DNA of 64,000 nucleotides from Lycocorax pyrrhopterus obiensis (Eukaryota > Chordata > Aves > Passeriformes > Paradisaeidae), in contig JACSVZ010000002.1 of assembly GCA_014706295.1 (NCBI GenBank), positions 14,926,494-14,990,493 on the forward strand, in the 5' to 3' direction. The translations under genes and the position numbers were made by a program. Below are positions 25,931-40,020 of the stretch, in pieces. A model generated the notes under the pieces. It saw nothing but the letters and a program-made list of their open reading frames with translations. It did no database searches and was not told the origin of the DNA. Position 1 is the first letter of the stretch; the number at the start of each line of letters is the position of its first letter.

Positions 25931-28133
25931 TAAAATATAATGAGGTATTTTGCTGTGACTGGTTGTAGCTGAAAGAAAAAGCATGCATACAATACGAGAG
26001 AAAACGAAAGTGTGTTGGTTTTATACTTCTGATTCAGAGGAAATTTTTTTAAGTGGACTGAAGTCTAACTGAAGGAGTTTAGCACTCGCTCAAGTTTGGT
26101 TTTTTGTTGTTTAAAGTCAAAACTCACAAGTTGCTTCAAGCAGGCATGGTGTGTTAATTAGTTTTAAACAGGTCATAAAAGAGTCATAGTTCACATACAA
26201 AGTAATTTAACCATTCACTAAAATCCTATTCAATAGGCAATGAAGCCTAACAAACTGCTTCTTCCAGAGGTCTAGCAAAGACAAGTTCCAAACACTTCTG
26301 AAGTGAAAATGGAAGCACTGACCTTTGTTAGCAAAACATATCCAACGCGGAACTCACAGCCAAACTGATTTCCCCACTTTGGCTGCACCCTCAGAAAATG
26401 GAGCATTAAAAATCACTGTTAGAAAACTTAAGTGAATTTTTCCACAACTTGCCCAACCATAAAATGTATTTTCAGTAGAAGGAGAAAGCCATCATCAACA
26501 GTTAACAACTACAAAAAGTTACTGCCAAGCTGTGTGCATTAAGCCAATCTCAAATCCATAAAAGTCATCTAACGTCTCCCTCCCCCAACAGAGGCGAAGC
26601 AAATAAATGGAAGATGGAGATGGGAGTACAGAAGGCACACAGGGAGAAACTCCCTTGAACATAATAGACAGTTTTTATATTTTTGAATCCTACAAATCCA
26701 GTGGCTTTAATATAGCTGACTATGACAAGTGTTAAATCTTAAATTTGTCTCCTTGCTAAAAATATCATATTAATATTTTATTTTGTTATATAATGATTCC
26801 TTCATGCAAAGCTAAGTTCCAGAATCTTACACCTTTACGTAATACAGAGCTTACAATCCCCATCCTCAACCTTCCCCCACATTTCACATTAAATTAAGAT
26901 GAAACTAGTGTACCTCATCCCTTATCCCACAGGACAGAGTTTGCCATAGCTCCTTTCATGCCTCTTTCCCTGTGCACTCCTTTCACTGCAGCACATCTTC
27001 CTGCTCTGGAAGACAACCCGGGCCATTCCCGACTGAATCTACTCCAAACGTTGGGAAATTTTTTTACTTTTCTTCTTCGCTCACAGTATGAGACAGAAGA
27101 AGATAAGCAGTTGAGGAGAAGGCCCAGTGGGAACAGTAAGGAATGAACTTACAAAAACCCAATTGTTACACAGAAACATCTTCAGACCAGGTAACTGCAG
27201 GGGAAATGGTTGTAAAAGGCACACAATAAATATTTTTGAGAACATGGCTCCTTCTTACACTGCTTTTCTGGTCACCCCCTAATTAAGTTACCTCCTTTGC
27301 TGCTCTTTGACTAGCATGATGGCAAATAAGGCTGTCAAAGGAACACTGAGACTTCAACAAAGCCTACAGCCTCTCAAGACGGTGTTTATTGACAGTTACA
27401 TGAACACTTTACTTTAGCGTTTTTATGTAGTCATAATGCTTGGCATTATTTCTTCAATGCACCACAGAGACAGGAGGTCCTTACGAGAGACTTAAGAACA
27501 TGAATCTGCTTGTCTTGAGACTGGCTTACTATTAGGTCAAAACAAATGACAGTACTCAAATATTAAACTGTGAGGTTTACAAGAGAAAAATACGAAACCA
27601 AGCTGGTCTAAGAAGCAAGAAACATCTTATTCCAAAGCTTTTAATTCTTGCTCAGGGTTGCTCTTTCACACTCAGGCTTTATAGTGTACCTTCAAACACG
27701 TTATGAGTCCCGACATTTGAATGGGTGTCTTTTCATTCTGCTTTTGTCAGCTACTATTTCCTCAAAAAAAGCACTGCGCCAACCACTTGTACTTGAAGTA
27801 CAAGTTCTGATAATTTTTCCTGGTTTTTTATGCTCCTTTTACAAAAAACCCCAAAACTTAGAACTGATTTTTCCCCGTTGAATTAACACATAGCCTTAAG
27901 ACATGTCGTCTTTCCTGCAACTAGGCTGGTTCCCAGAAGCCTGAAGCTTCAGGCCTAGGACATCTCAACTCCATGATCTCTGCTGTACTAGCTATGCCTG
28001 CCAGCTGCTCTTCTCTTTTCATATATAAAATAATCTTTAAGCAGCATATGGCCTTGGCTATGTGTGTATGTTCTGGCAGGTTCAGGCTAAAAGGGTTACA
28101 GGCCATTTGTCAAGCTGTATCACATTTCCTCCA

Positions 28134-28262
28134 CGCCCTTCCTCTCGTGAGTAACCCAATGCCGCTCACAGCCAGAGCTTGCCGCCGAAGCACGGCCATG
28201 AGCGAGGGAAGGCTATTACTTGAACTCAGCATAACACACTGGTGCCCATAGAGTGAGTCACG
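28134..28262. promoter_or_regulatory. Small CpG-enriched patch with AP-1-like sites
   Basis: Eight CpG dinucleotides fall in about 130 bases, in an intron where CpG is otherwise scarce. TGAGTAA (28148-28154) and a consensus AP-1 site TGAGTCA (28254-28260) flank it. This combination is seen in some distal enhancers, but no direct evidence of function exists here. Confidence 0.25.
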
Positions 28263-31010
28263 GCTATTAAAATAAAGGGCATGACACAGCAGAAGTTAAA
28301 TTGATAAGGAATTAACAAGTTAATCAGGCTTGAGGAGAAAAGCCTGGTTCTCCAAAATCACAAGAGGTTAAGCCTTCAGCTCTTGTGTTAGGCGACCACT
28401 GGAGCCACCATGCACCAGCACAGAAGTGAGGTCATGCTACACCATCCTTCAGATTCATGAGTGAGGAAGCCCACATTCCATGGGCCTCAAGAATCGCATT
28501 CCACTCTGCAGCATGAGATGCGTAACTGAAGGGCTCTGCTAGTTCAATACCACCAGCCAAGTCATGACCTGCACCACCTGCTTAGGAAAAGGACAGTTCT
28601 AATAACATTTACTGGCTTATCTTAATATCTCCAAGCGTGTTACAGGAAAACCAGAGTTTGTCAATATAAACTCCTAAGTGACTCAGGGAGCTTTTACTGC
28701 CACAGCTATATCAGTCAAGGCACGCTGCCATGTCTCTGACCAACACCTCTGAAACCAATGCAATCAGGATGAGTTTCCAGTACACTACTGTCTTGCCTTT
28801 GGTGTCCTACTTCCTCTGAAGTGCAGTAGTGTTTTGGGATGAGGTATCGATGGATGGCTGGAACGTCAACTTCATTTCCCTCATCACAGCTTCACAGACA
28901 AGTTTTCTGTACTTCACAATTAAATCCTTTCACTGAGCCGAAGTCTTTCCCTTCTAAATAGTGTCTTTAAAGTGAATCAATTGCATACAACAGCAGTAAT
29001 CTCTTTTCTTATTCAAAACAAACAAAATTAAAGGTTTATATTAACAGAGCAGGTACGACAATCACAAGAGGTCTCACTAAAAGCTTTTCCAAGGGAATCT
29101 TTCTGTTTCACATAGGTCAATGAACAGGTAATTTACAAGACATGCATCAGTATCAGGATAAGAACTTTCCCCACATCTTGGCCAGACACCTTTGAAGAAA
29201 AACAATAAATTACTTCTTAGTACATTTAATTAGGGTTGAGAAAAGTCTAAAAATAGTGGATGCTTTCATACCAGGGAAAAGGCCATTAAGTTTCAGAACT
29301 TGAAATGCACAGGAATTGCCACACTACGAGAATGATCAAATTTAGCAGCATTAACAAGGTGGATTTCCTCATTCATAGATGATTTACAGGAATGGTGACT
29401 AAAGTCAAAACAATAGGTAATACACAGTGTAAGAATATGCTGTAGATATCTGCTTCGATATCTACTTGGGGAAATATGAAATAACTGGTTTCACAAAGCA
29501 ACTTTGAACAGGTGGCTGTGTTTCAAAGCGTTTTGTCCAAATACAGTGGCAGCCTAATGCCTGAGAAACAGCATAAACCCTTCTGTTTTGTAAACCTTCA
29601 GAACACCCCTATTTGAGGCACAGAGCATAAGGAAATAGAACTGCTGTACAATGAGATGTATCAGGATGCAGCAACAGATTCAGGATTTTCAACTTACTCT
29701 ACCAGCTCTATCCTGATTTCAAGTGACTACATAGCACTACTTGGACAATGAGAATAGAACACAGTGTCTACCTTCCTGATCTTGCTGCAAGTTAATTCTG
29801 AAATGTCCCAAAAGAGATGTCCCTCTCCTGATACAAGACCAAGCAGTTGTCTGTAGAAAATACTCTTGCCTTGGGATAATGCTACTCTTGGAATTGCATA
29901 CCTTTTTTCTAATGGCAAGGTATGAGCTTCAATAACAGTAGTAAATTACAAAACTTGGCTTCTGACGACATTTCTGTGCAGAAAGGTTGTCTGAATTGTC
30001 AAGTATACCATTAAAAGCATTTAGAGCACAATAGAAGAATCAACCACAGGAGTGCCCACTCAAGATAAGCTTAAATATCATTCCTACAGCTCAAGAAGTT
30101 AAGAGCTCCCCAGCTGAAGCACACACACCTTCACTTACCTGCAGTACGCTCTCTCCCTGTCCACTAACATTCACTGAAGTGGAGCAAGTTGGAAGAAGAG
30201 CTGAAAACACCTAGGAGGCCACCCATGTCCACATTTGTATCATCTGAAAAACAGTCCTTTGGTGCTTCTTGTGTATGCTGAACAAGCATCCATACAAATA
30301 CCACAGAAGTGCCAAAACATAACCAGATCAACTTCTCAGGATTGCAACTAGAACTCTGGTAGACCTCTCTACTGAGATTATTCATGGCACAGCATCACAG
30401 AAGACAAATACTGATACTGCCTGTCTCACTCCAGGGTTAGGCTGGAAGGAAGGGACGAAGGCAGCACAACATGTTTATGCAGTTAAATAGCACAGGAGCA
30501 TTGCAACATTTCAAGAAGTCTGGTCACTTTAAACAGAATTCATCAGCAAGCTGCATTACAATCCCCAAATAGCTGCTAACTCAACCACATAACAACTTTC
30601 AGGTTTGGATAGGTGAAAGTACAGCAGCAAAGTTGTGTTCTCATCTTCAAAACACGAGTTGAGCTCTTCATTCACATCTCACCTCCATGGGAACAGCGGA
30701 AGCTGTTAACAATGTCTCCTACCATACCTAATATATTTTATTGGCTGTGCTATTTATTAATGTAACAACAGCATGTGGAACCTGGAATCAGAAACAGTGA
30801 AACCAATATCAGTGAAATTTATTTCTAAATGTGAATACCTAGATTCTCAAACCTCAAAACAATGGACTCTGAACAGCTTCTTACAACCAGCTAAATGCCA
30901 CACATCTTACACATCTTACCTTGAAATGAGTTGCAAAACAGACTGTCCGACATCTTTGCATTAGTTTGCTTCACAGTTTGTTTCATCTATTCCAACCACA
31001 TTTAAAAATT

Positions 31011-31033
31011 GGGGGGGGGAGGGGGAGGAGGGG
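31011..31033 (+). repeat. G-rich run, possible G-quadruplex
   Basis: Runs of 9, 5, 2 and 4 G separated by single A. It closely resembles the run at 6171 (both start after TT and end in GGGGCC), although the flanks differ. Confidence 0.65.
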
Positions 31034-32228
31034 CCGTTGGGTTTTGTTTGGTTTTGGAGCTCAAAGCTATAGAAATACTCTTTATGGGACTCTTCCCAAA
31101 CTCATACACATTGGGACAAAAACTGCATTTCTTCCATGCTTCTCATGCTGGTGACACAGAGGGTTGGATCTATAGTAGTGCTAACTGTTTTAGGAAAGGA
31201 AAGTCTCATGCAAATAAAATTTTTGTCTCTTTTTTTCTTTTCTCTTAACAATCTGTAACTTTCCAAACCATGCCTGACAGCTGCCTGCTTTCTACACTGA
31301 AAATCTGTTACAGTTCATGGTATCAAAAACATTGCTAAGCATTTAAAAGAAATTCCTTCTGGGTCCCTTTCAGATGTTACTCCTCAGGGAACTTTTCAAA
31401 CCTACCTTAAAAACTGCTGGACTCATTTACAGCTGCTTCACTTGACTAAGCAGCTCTACTAAAGTAAGTGCAAACCATACAGGTTTGAAATGGTCCATTA
31501 CCATATAACTGCTGCTTTGGTGGTTCAAAACACCACTGGAAAACGGTGATCAGCTGTCCAGATTCCAGCAGACATCATAGTAGGTGTCTTTCTTTACAAA
31601 AAGTTGGTGGATATACCTCAAAGAAAATCACTGACAGGTATGATAACGATTTTAGGAGTTAATTCAGTCACAGGACAAGAGATGCCTTTCAGTTACCAAG
31701 ACTGTTATCTAAACTTATCTTGATGGCATGGTGGCAGGAACTTGTTGCTGTTACTTGGCAGCAAAAAAACTACTGAAATGTTGAAGCTGTAAGCAACAGG
31801 TTTGCTTTATACACTAAAAGAAACATCTTTCTGACCTGTTCAAACTAATGAGATGGTACTCAACTAGTTGAAAGACATTCCTATTACAAAAAAAAATAAT
31901 TACTTAATACAGATGCCCCTGTCCCTGGTCCTTCACACAAACACTATACAACTCTACATGATCACTACAGGACTGTTCTAGGTCATTACTGACCTTACCA
32001 AAAACATTACAAGTTTAACTTCAGAATGCCATCCTAAAAGAAATCCAAGGCTAAGTTTCATGTTTGTGTAATTGTTATAGTCATCACATCTAACAATTTA
32101 TACAGATCTCCTACACTTGCATGGTTAGCAGAAGCTTTGTTCCTACTTCACCAGAAATTAGGTTCAGAGCACTGCTAGAGACAAACCTAAACACTCCCGT
32201 TAGGCTGGGGGCCAGAGAGAGCGTGTGT

Positions 32229-32300
32229 GTGGCGGGAGGGGGAAGGGGGAGGTGGCAGTGGGAGGGAGGGGAAAAGGGCAGGGACAAGGGGAAACAAACG
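32229..32300 (+). repeat. G/A-rich tract, possible G-quadruplex
   Basis: About 70 bases of G and A with many G-runs of three to five, preceded by a short GTGTGTGTG. The complementary strand carries a stop-free frame of Pro/Leu/Ser-rich composition that I regard as chance. Confidence 0.65.
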
Positions 32301-35263
32301 GAAAAAACCTCACACAGGTCCAGAAGCAGAAAGGTCCACTTGGGCCCCAAACCTAAAAAGCATCCATCTTTTATTATTTTCGCAATATAAACAAAAAAAA
32401 CTGAAAAAGCATAGCAGGAATGCAAAAACTAGAAGGAAAAAAAACCCACAAAGACACAAAGAACTAGTAAGTTGACTCAGAAGAATGTTTGGGATGAAAC
32501 AGATGCAGCCTGTCTACTTGAGTTGAGTTCTTCTAGCACAGATCATGGATTTTTGCACTTGTATGTGATCAATATCTCAGTGCTGTAGTTATATCAGCAG
32601 AGACTGTTGGCCTTGATTCAGTTCAACTACTGTTACAAGCTAGTGCAACAAGAATACACCAGAACAATCACATCCTTCAAAAGAAGAAATAACTCTAAAC
32701 AGCTTACAAAACCCAAAACAATTCCCTGCCATGTATGTCCTTACACTTGGAACAGAACAAATACATTTAAATCCCTACAATACCCAGAATCTGAAGATAT
32801 TTTTGGTTTATACTGTTTAAAGAATAATTTTTTAGCTGAGAACACCACTTTCCCAAAACTAAAAAAATTTTAAAAATTAAAGTAGCATACACTTCCTGTA
32901 GAGATTCCAATTTGAGCAAGATGCAGTTGTGGAAAGCCTGTGATGCATGTTACTTGCACTAGGCTAGAATAAGTAAATCTGTTCTTTTCTAGAGTTTAGG
33001 AAAGAACCAGATTTTTCTGAATCACAGTAACGATGTTGCTTGCAGCAAAGTAATTCGTAGAGGTTGATTGACATTGTAACTCTTCTCTGACTTCTGCAAA
33101 GAGCTACATTCTACATTGAACAGAATTGCACTGCATACGGATATTCTTCCCCGGGTAACTCTTCCACGCAAAAAACCCCTCCATTGTTTCATTTACAGGA
33201 GGACGCAATTAAGTAAAGTTGTGAAGTATTTCTTGTTCCTATCCACTAGAGCAGATGCTGGTTGATCTATGGGGTGCAATCTCCTAGAGCTTACCAAGCA
33301 GAGTCCTCCAGACAACTCCTGCACCACACAGAAAGCAGACAGGCTCCTGGGGCTGCCAGCATTTCAAAGCTGATCCTGGCCAACACCAGTCCATTTGCCA
33401 GCCGTGCAGTGAAGATGTTGGGTTGTGTTTCCAGAAGGCCAGGCACCTTAGATACGCTGAAGCACAGGGTAGATAACCAAAGAGCACACACATTCAGCAG
33501 AAAACCACTTCAGAGAAAAAGCAAACATTGGATCTGCAGCACTGTAGGTAGTTTACAACCATAGTGGCTTTCAACTGCACTAGCAAGAACAGAATGGGAA
33601 AAAGATGACTATTTCACATCACCGTCGTGACTCCACCAAATAGCTGGCAATTAAAGTTGCAGCGATGCTGGTGACCAGCATAGTTCCTTTCTCCTTGCTG
33701 ATCCATTCGAAACACCACAACGACTTTTATTCCCTTTTGGAAGACAAATCAAAAGTACTAGATATGCACTGTGCCATAAAAAAATGTAGTTACAGCCTTT
33801 CCAATGGTAACGTCAGAGATTTAAGGTGCATCAGCACATGAGCAAGGATCAAAACAGTCACCTTTGTCAGCTATTCCACTCAACAGACAGCAGAAAGGAT
33901 CATTGACAGCATCAGCAATGTGTGTTTTCCCCTTCCACCCAGGTCAACAGCATCTCTCCTGTTTAAAGCTGACTTTAAAAAAATGCTCAAACATCTTGAG
34001 AGGTAAACAATAAAATAAACCTTGTAACAGAAGGATGTTAACAGCACACTCACCCCCTGCTGAGTTTTTAGAAGCCAACAGCAGCCAAAACATTGTACCA
34101 GCCTAAGTATGTTTCTTCCCAATACAACAATCTAGTTGAAAGAATTTGGATAACGTCCGAACTTCAAGAGCATCTCCAGCCAATTGTGGGCAGTTGCTGC
34201 ACATGTGACCAAGAAAGAGAACCTAGCATCACCCAGCCCCCAGACAAAGTGTGGCCAGGTATTCATTATTCAAAAACTCAGAAGTCTGATATTTGAACAT
34301 ATAAGTAATCTACAGTCCTACCCGAGATTAAGTTTACTTGCTGTTCTTGTGTTATAACCCCAAGAACATCCTTCTTCAACTGTTCAGATTACACACAAAA
34401 CTCAATAGTGGAGGTGGTGTAAGAATCAGCTATTAATTAACTTCCCAGTTTACCTGTTGGGGCAAATAATCCCTAAGAGCTCCACTGTCTGCAGAAAGCT
34501 CTCACAGATACCAATGCTGCCCACCAACTATTCCACAGCAACGGACTTTTGCCATGGGAGAGGGATGCAGGCATATCCATTTTAAACAAAGTGTAGATGA
34601 CATACAGTCAAATTATCACAAAAAAGAATATTTGTGAAAAGGCTGCATATATTCTCCAAACTTAGAGACGCATTGCCTGCATGTAATCTTAACCAAAATG
34701 CATCTGAGTAAGTTTTTATCAACTTTTCCTAAGCAACTGGTAATTTGGGAACATTTCTCAGAACAGAAATACTAAAATCTTATATTTAGACTGTAATTCA
34801 TTTCCAAATGTGCAACCAATTGCGTGTCCCCCCATCCCTGGGTTAAAAATAGATACCGGCATGATGATCTAGTCTGCCACCTTGAGTAGCACAGAACACA
34901 AGTTTCAGCCACCAGCTCAAGAAGTCCATGATTTCTGGTGAACCCAGAAACTACTATTTAAAAAGGCTTATTAAGCCCATTTAAGAAATTCATTTATGGT
35001 CATCATAAACTAATGTTTGGTAAATTCCCCAAATGTAACTGTCTTTAAGATCTGGCATGTAGAAGTAGAAGCTATGCTAAAAGCAACTACTGAGGAGCAA
35101 TAGACATCTACCTTTACCTGCTAAAACTACCCAACTTCAGCTTTCACATCTTCCTCTGAGATATGAGACTTATCACAACATTTCTTACTCTTTCTCCAGG
35201 TAAACTCAAAGTATGCTTCTTTATTCTCAGCACTAACAGTTTTGCTAAAATTTTAATATAAAT

Positions 35264-35328
35264 GTAGTGGTTTGGTTTCAGGGGGTTGGTTTTGGTAGAG
35301 GTGGTGGTGGTTTTGTTAGGGGTTTTTT
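35264..35328 (+). repeat. G/T-rich low-complexity tract
   Basis: About 65 bases of TGG, GGTTTT and GGTGGTGGTGG words. It is similar in composition to the tract at 25.7 kb and opposite in bias to the A/C tracts. Confidence 0.6.
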
Positions 35329-38300
35329 ATATCTGTTTGTCAGTTTGGTTTGTGTTTTAATACAAATACAGACACAATCTTTCCTGTATATCAGGCTGGC
35401 AACAATTCTGGAGAGCTGGTACAAGAAGTGGGCATGATATTCTAGCTCTGGTCTTCACTAGTGACATATACAACTGCAAATCTCCTGCCAACAAGGAGCC
35501 ATTTCAGAGTCCTGGAAGCTCACAATCAGCTGCCACCATGAACCTCAGTGTCTTTCAGGACCATCCTTTCTAAGGTATGCACACATTAGCAGCAGTGAGC
35601 AACTACAGTCTGAAAGACTTTCTAGGGTTTTCTGTAATTACATTCTAGCTGAAGCTATTCAAGACTGAAACACCCAAAAGGTCAATATGAAAAGTTAGCA
35701 AGTGAACATTCCTTCTGAGGAGGTAATATCACTTACTGCCACATATAGGACAAATTATTTTCAGATCACCAGTTTCTTTCATACTACTTTTCATAAGTTT
35801 CACTATCAAACACATGGATTTGAATTCTTCAAAAGGATATTCAGAACAGCTAAAAACACGTTGGGGTTTTTTTTAAAAAAGCATTTCCTAAAGACTTCTT
35901 AAAATTTACACTAACATGAAAGGATCAGAAGAAAACACTGCATAGATCATTTTCACTCAAATATCACATTTCCAGATCATTGAAGGAATGTGTTGACTTT
36001 TAATAGAGCTTCTTGTATAACTTCAAGAGATTTTGATTTCTACAGAAATAAATTAATATACTGCTTAGTCAATTCAATTAAATTAGATCTTTTCAATGGG
36101 AATTTGGAAAAATTAATGTAAAACTTCTAATACAGTTACACATACAGACTTCTCCTCTGCAATTTTTAACAGGAATTTTTAACTCTCAAGTAAAAGCCAT
36201 GACACAAATAAATCCCAGATACAAACTGATGTTTCAAAGCAGATGGATACTACACTGATACAGTTATGAGAGAGAAGAAAAGGAAGAAAAGATACTTGTC
36301 AAGCTGCCTGTATTTATAGCTGCAGAACAAGACACTGAAGAAAAAAAATCAGCATGAATTTTGAGACAGTGATACCATCCACTCTTAATCTCCTCCTGAG
36401 AAATCTACACCTGTAGGGATGGTTCAAACAATCCCATCACTTTACCTCAGAATCTGAGATCTTAGAAGAGACAGTTACAGGCTGAATTCCTACAGGATGC
36501 CTACTCTGCCTTCCACCAGTCCCCTAGTTTATTACAATGGTGCAAATCTACTCCTGTTCTAACATAAATCTATGCATTTCCATAAATGAAGTCAAAAGGA
36601 CTGTAAAACAACACTGTACAGTATGAACACTAAAAGATGGAACAATTTCAGCTATAACTTTATACAGTGTGGGAGATTTAACTAAAAGTATCTATTTGTT
36701 TAAACACCATTCTTCAGTTCGTGTCTGTGCTGCCCCCCATAGCCACTTCACTTTGTAAGTACTGAATGTATCCTGTGGTTAGTGAGCACTCAACACTGAG
36801 GACATTGCAAAATCCAAGCTGTCTGCATATCAAGAGAGGTGCACTCTGGCCACGAAGAAACCTTTAGAAAGCAACTACTACTATAACAGGAAGAAGAAGG
36901 GAGTAAGAAAAGACATTTTTGTGTCTAAGTTGCTCAGCTACATAATTGATTCTTCCTTGACTTGAAACAACTACCAATTATTCTAATCACATTGAACTCA
37001 AGGCCCTGAAAATTTCACTGCTATTAAAAAAAAAAACAGTCCTTCATAGATTCATCTCAATTCAAAGCTTAAAAGCAGCTTTTCCCATTATTAAACCTCC
37101 CCACTCCAATGCCTCAGTCTCATTTATGATCATCATTTCAGTACAAATGCACTATTTAAGTAATCAACAGAAATCAACATTTTAAGTCAAAAGCTAATTG
37201 TGACCATCTATGATAGCACATGCAACTGAGCAAGAGAAAACAGCACAACTTCACTGCTGTTTCTTCACAACACTTTGACATAGCATACAGATTGCAAAAA
37301 GCTCATTCCTTTCCCAGCAGGAGACACAAGAAACCTGACTTGAGTCAGATGGGTTGAGCTACAGCTCAAAACCAAGATGTTCTGAAGGGAGGCACATGGG
37401 GCAGGGGGATGGCAGGTGGCATGTTTCGCAGCTGAACTAAGACACCAGTCTAGGAGTCCCAGAGAACTGAAGATTAAATCGTTAGAGAAAGCTCTAGACA
37501 GGTACCATCTTCAAGATGTAGCTTTTAGCACTCAGGAATTTCAACCACTATTATTATTTTCAAAAGAAAGTAATATAGGAGGGGACTCAGGGGGTTTTAA
37601 CAGCAAAAGAGCATGAAACAGTTTTTCAACTGGTAGAGGTAAAAACAGCGTTAAGATGAGACACAGCTCACAGATAGTAAAACCTAGGTTCAGGCATTTT
37701 TGCATCAACTAGCTGCTTAAGTTCCCACTACAATCAATGGTATACTCTGCTCATCCTAAAGCAGATACCTATGTTCAGTCAGCTGAACACTTCTTCAGGT
37801 CCACTGACTAGGTCTCTGCAGACTATAATGAGAGCATAGGCAATGAGCTCACACCCTGGCATCTAAATTTAGGTGCCCAAGACTGTGAGCCAACCCTACA
37901 ATTTATACAGCGAAAGTACATAGGCATGCTGATAGACCAAACGTACACATGCTGCAAGCAACTGCTGGGACAACAGTACTTTAAAAAAACCTTTTCTGAG
38001 AAAGGACTCAGGGGAAAATACAAGTCAATAAGAAAGCCTGCTAACAGAACAAGCTGAATTCCTGAACTATGTTCCATACAAGTTTCAGTCTGCATGAAAA
38101 GGAAATACTTTTGAGATATACAGAAGTAGGGAGAGATTCTGCCCCACAAAAGTTGTCTTCAAAAATAGCAACATATCTGAATGACTTCCAGCACACAACT
38201 GCTCAGGAAAAACATCCCTCATTCATGAACTGTGTGAGTAGGGAAGGGCTGACATGGATTTATCTTTTTACCATAGTTGTGTCACATTTTCCCCAGTTGC

Positions 38301-38381
38301 CACATGGACATAGGTAGCACTGGACTTACAAACTAGAAAATTAAATAAATAAAGGTCGAGTGAAAGAAAATAATGTATTCT

Positions 38382-38430
38382 AAACCAAACAAAAACTCAA
38401 ACAAACAAAAAAAAAACCACACCAAAAAAC
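38382..38430 (+). repeat. A/C-rich low-complexity tract
   Basis: CCAAAC, AAACAAAC and a run of ten A over about 49 bases. Same class as the tracts at 20.9 and 25.5 kb. Confidence 0.65.
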
Positions 38431-40020
38431 TCCTACAACACAGAAGCTGGAATTTGAGTTAGGGCGTGCTCAGACACTGCAATAAGACAACAAAGCACCA
38501 CTTCCCTGAATTGCCTTAAATTGACCACTTGTTCTTAATCTGTCCCAATTGTGAGATAACAGATCCACTTGTTGACAGAGCCACAGATTGCATCAATTGG
38601 TTGCCCATAGAATAACACTGGGACCACTTGTTTGACAATTATGCAGGCTAACATCCCTCTCTCTCTCAGTCCCTCAGTTTCACAGTCAGAGGAAAGACCA
38701 GAAGAGTGAAAGCAGCTAAAGCACAGGCTACATTCTTAACTCTTGAGATGCCAACAGTTGGCCTACTGGGGTGTTCATCTACACCCGGCTTTCTTGGTGA
38801 GTAAGATTCTCCAGGGTAGAGTGTGAGAGACACCTCTAGCTACAATTCATTAAGTCTTTTTCTCCTTTGGGCTTGCCTGCCACCTTGACCAGGACTGATT
38901 TTCAGACAAGAATCAAGATATAAAAGCACAGATTCAAGCAGTAGTTACAGGAAGACTTGAGCAAAATATTGCTGTAAATAACATTACAGTGATCCTGCAT
39001 TATTCTGCCATCTTGAAGTCTGACAAAAGCTGTTTGTTCCTCACCTTTACTTTTACAACATGACCATCAGACCTAACACTTTCCCTAAACCTTTACTTGA
39101 TAGAATATTATTTCCTTCATCTAATACTTTGTCAAGTAATCCCAAGTAGCAGCCTCTGTTATTTTGCCCGAGGACCTAAATTCATAATTATTTGGATTGC
39201 CCTGTATCCTCTCAGCTACCAGAACAAGACTGGCTTCAAGAAATAAATCATACCAACCAACAAATAAAAATCCTGGAAAACAATTCCACAATACTAGCAG
39301 TGTGGAGCTGTTGGCTTGTTTCAGTCTGTAATAGCTGCTACTTAAATAGGATCAGAGTCATTTTTAAATGAACAAGTGAGGTGACTTTTAATTTTCCTTT
39401 TGGAACGAGGCATTCTACAACATAACTAAACGACAGTAGTTAACTAAAGCTCAATTCAAGAACAAAAGCCTTGGGGCTGTCAGTAGCCAGACATTTGAGA
39501 GGGCTCAACTCTCTGTTCCCAGACAGAGAGAAACCTGGGGACAAACCCATCAGTTTCCATTCTGAGATAAGGCCATTCACATGTTCAACACACATTGTTT
39601 AAGAGCTCAAAATTAGAGCAGGGAGCTAGAACATGGATTTCAGTCCAGTTTGAAGGAATGCTTTATGCCACTGGGCTCCAGGCCTCAGAAGGAAGACTTT
39701 ACAAATTAACAAGACGACTCTGCAGCACGGCAAGTTGCAGGGGCAGATGAGCTGAAGGACCCCCATATGGCAGGCTTCTGGTCAGCTATTCTGCCAGGAA
39801 TGGTGGCTTTGAATACACTTCTGTCTGTGCCTTTATGGTCTAAAATATTCAAAATTAGACAGCCTTTAAGGCGCATTAGTGTTCATTTATTCCCCCAGGC
39901 ACTTGCACTTGAGACAGTAAGAGAAATGTAAAATCCAACAACTTTACATTCCTGAATTGTCAGCTGTTGGTATTACTGAAGTATATAGCTGTCTCCTTGA
40001 ACTAGACTGCATTTGAGAGC

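Larger units (their letters stand above)
25931..40020. other. Intronic sequence with G-rich and G/T-rich tracts
   Basis: About 14 kb of AT-rich intron. It holds the listed G-runs at 31.0 and 32.2 kb, the G/T tract at 35.3 kb, the A/C tract at 38.4 kb and a small CpG-enriched patch at 28.13-28.26 kb. No exon, RNA gene or further transposon is recognised. Open frames reach about 108 codons without known domains. Confidence 0.5.
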
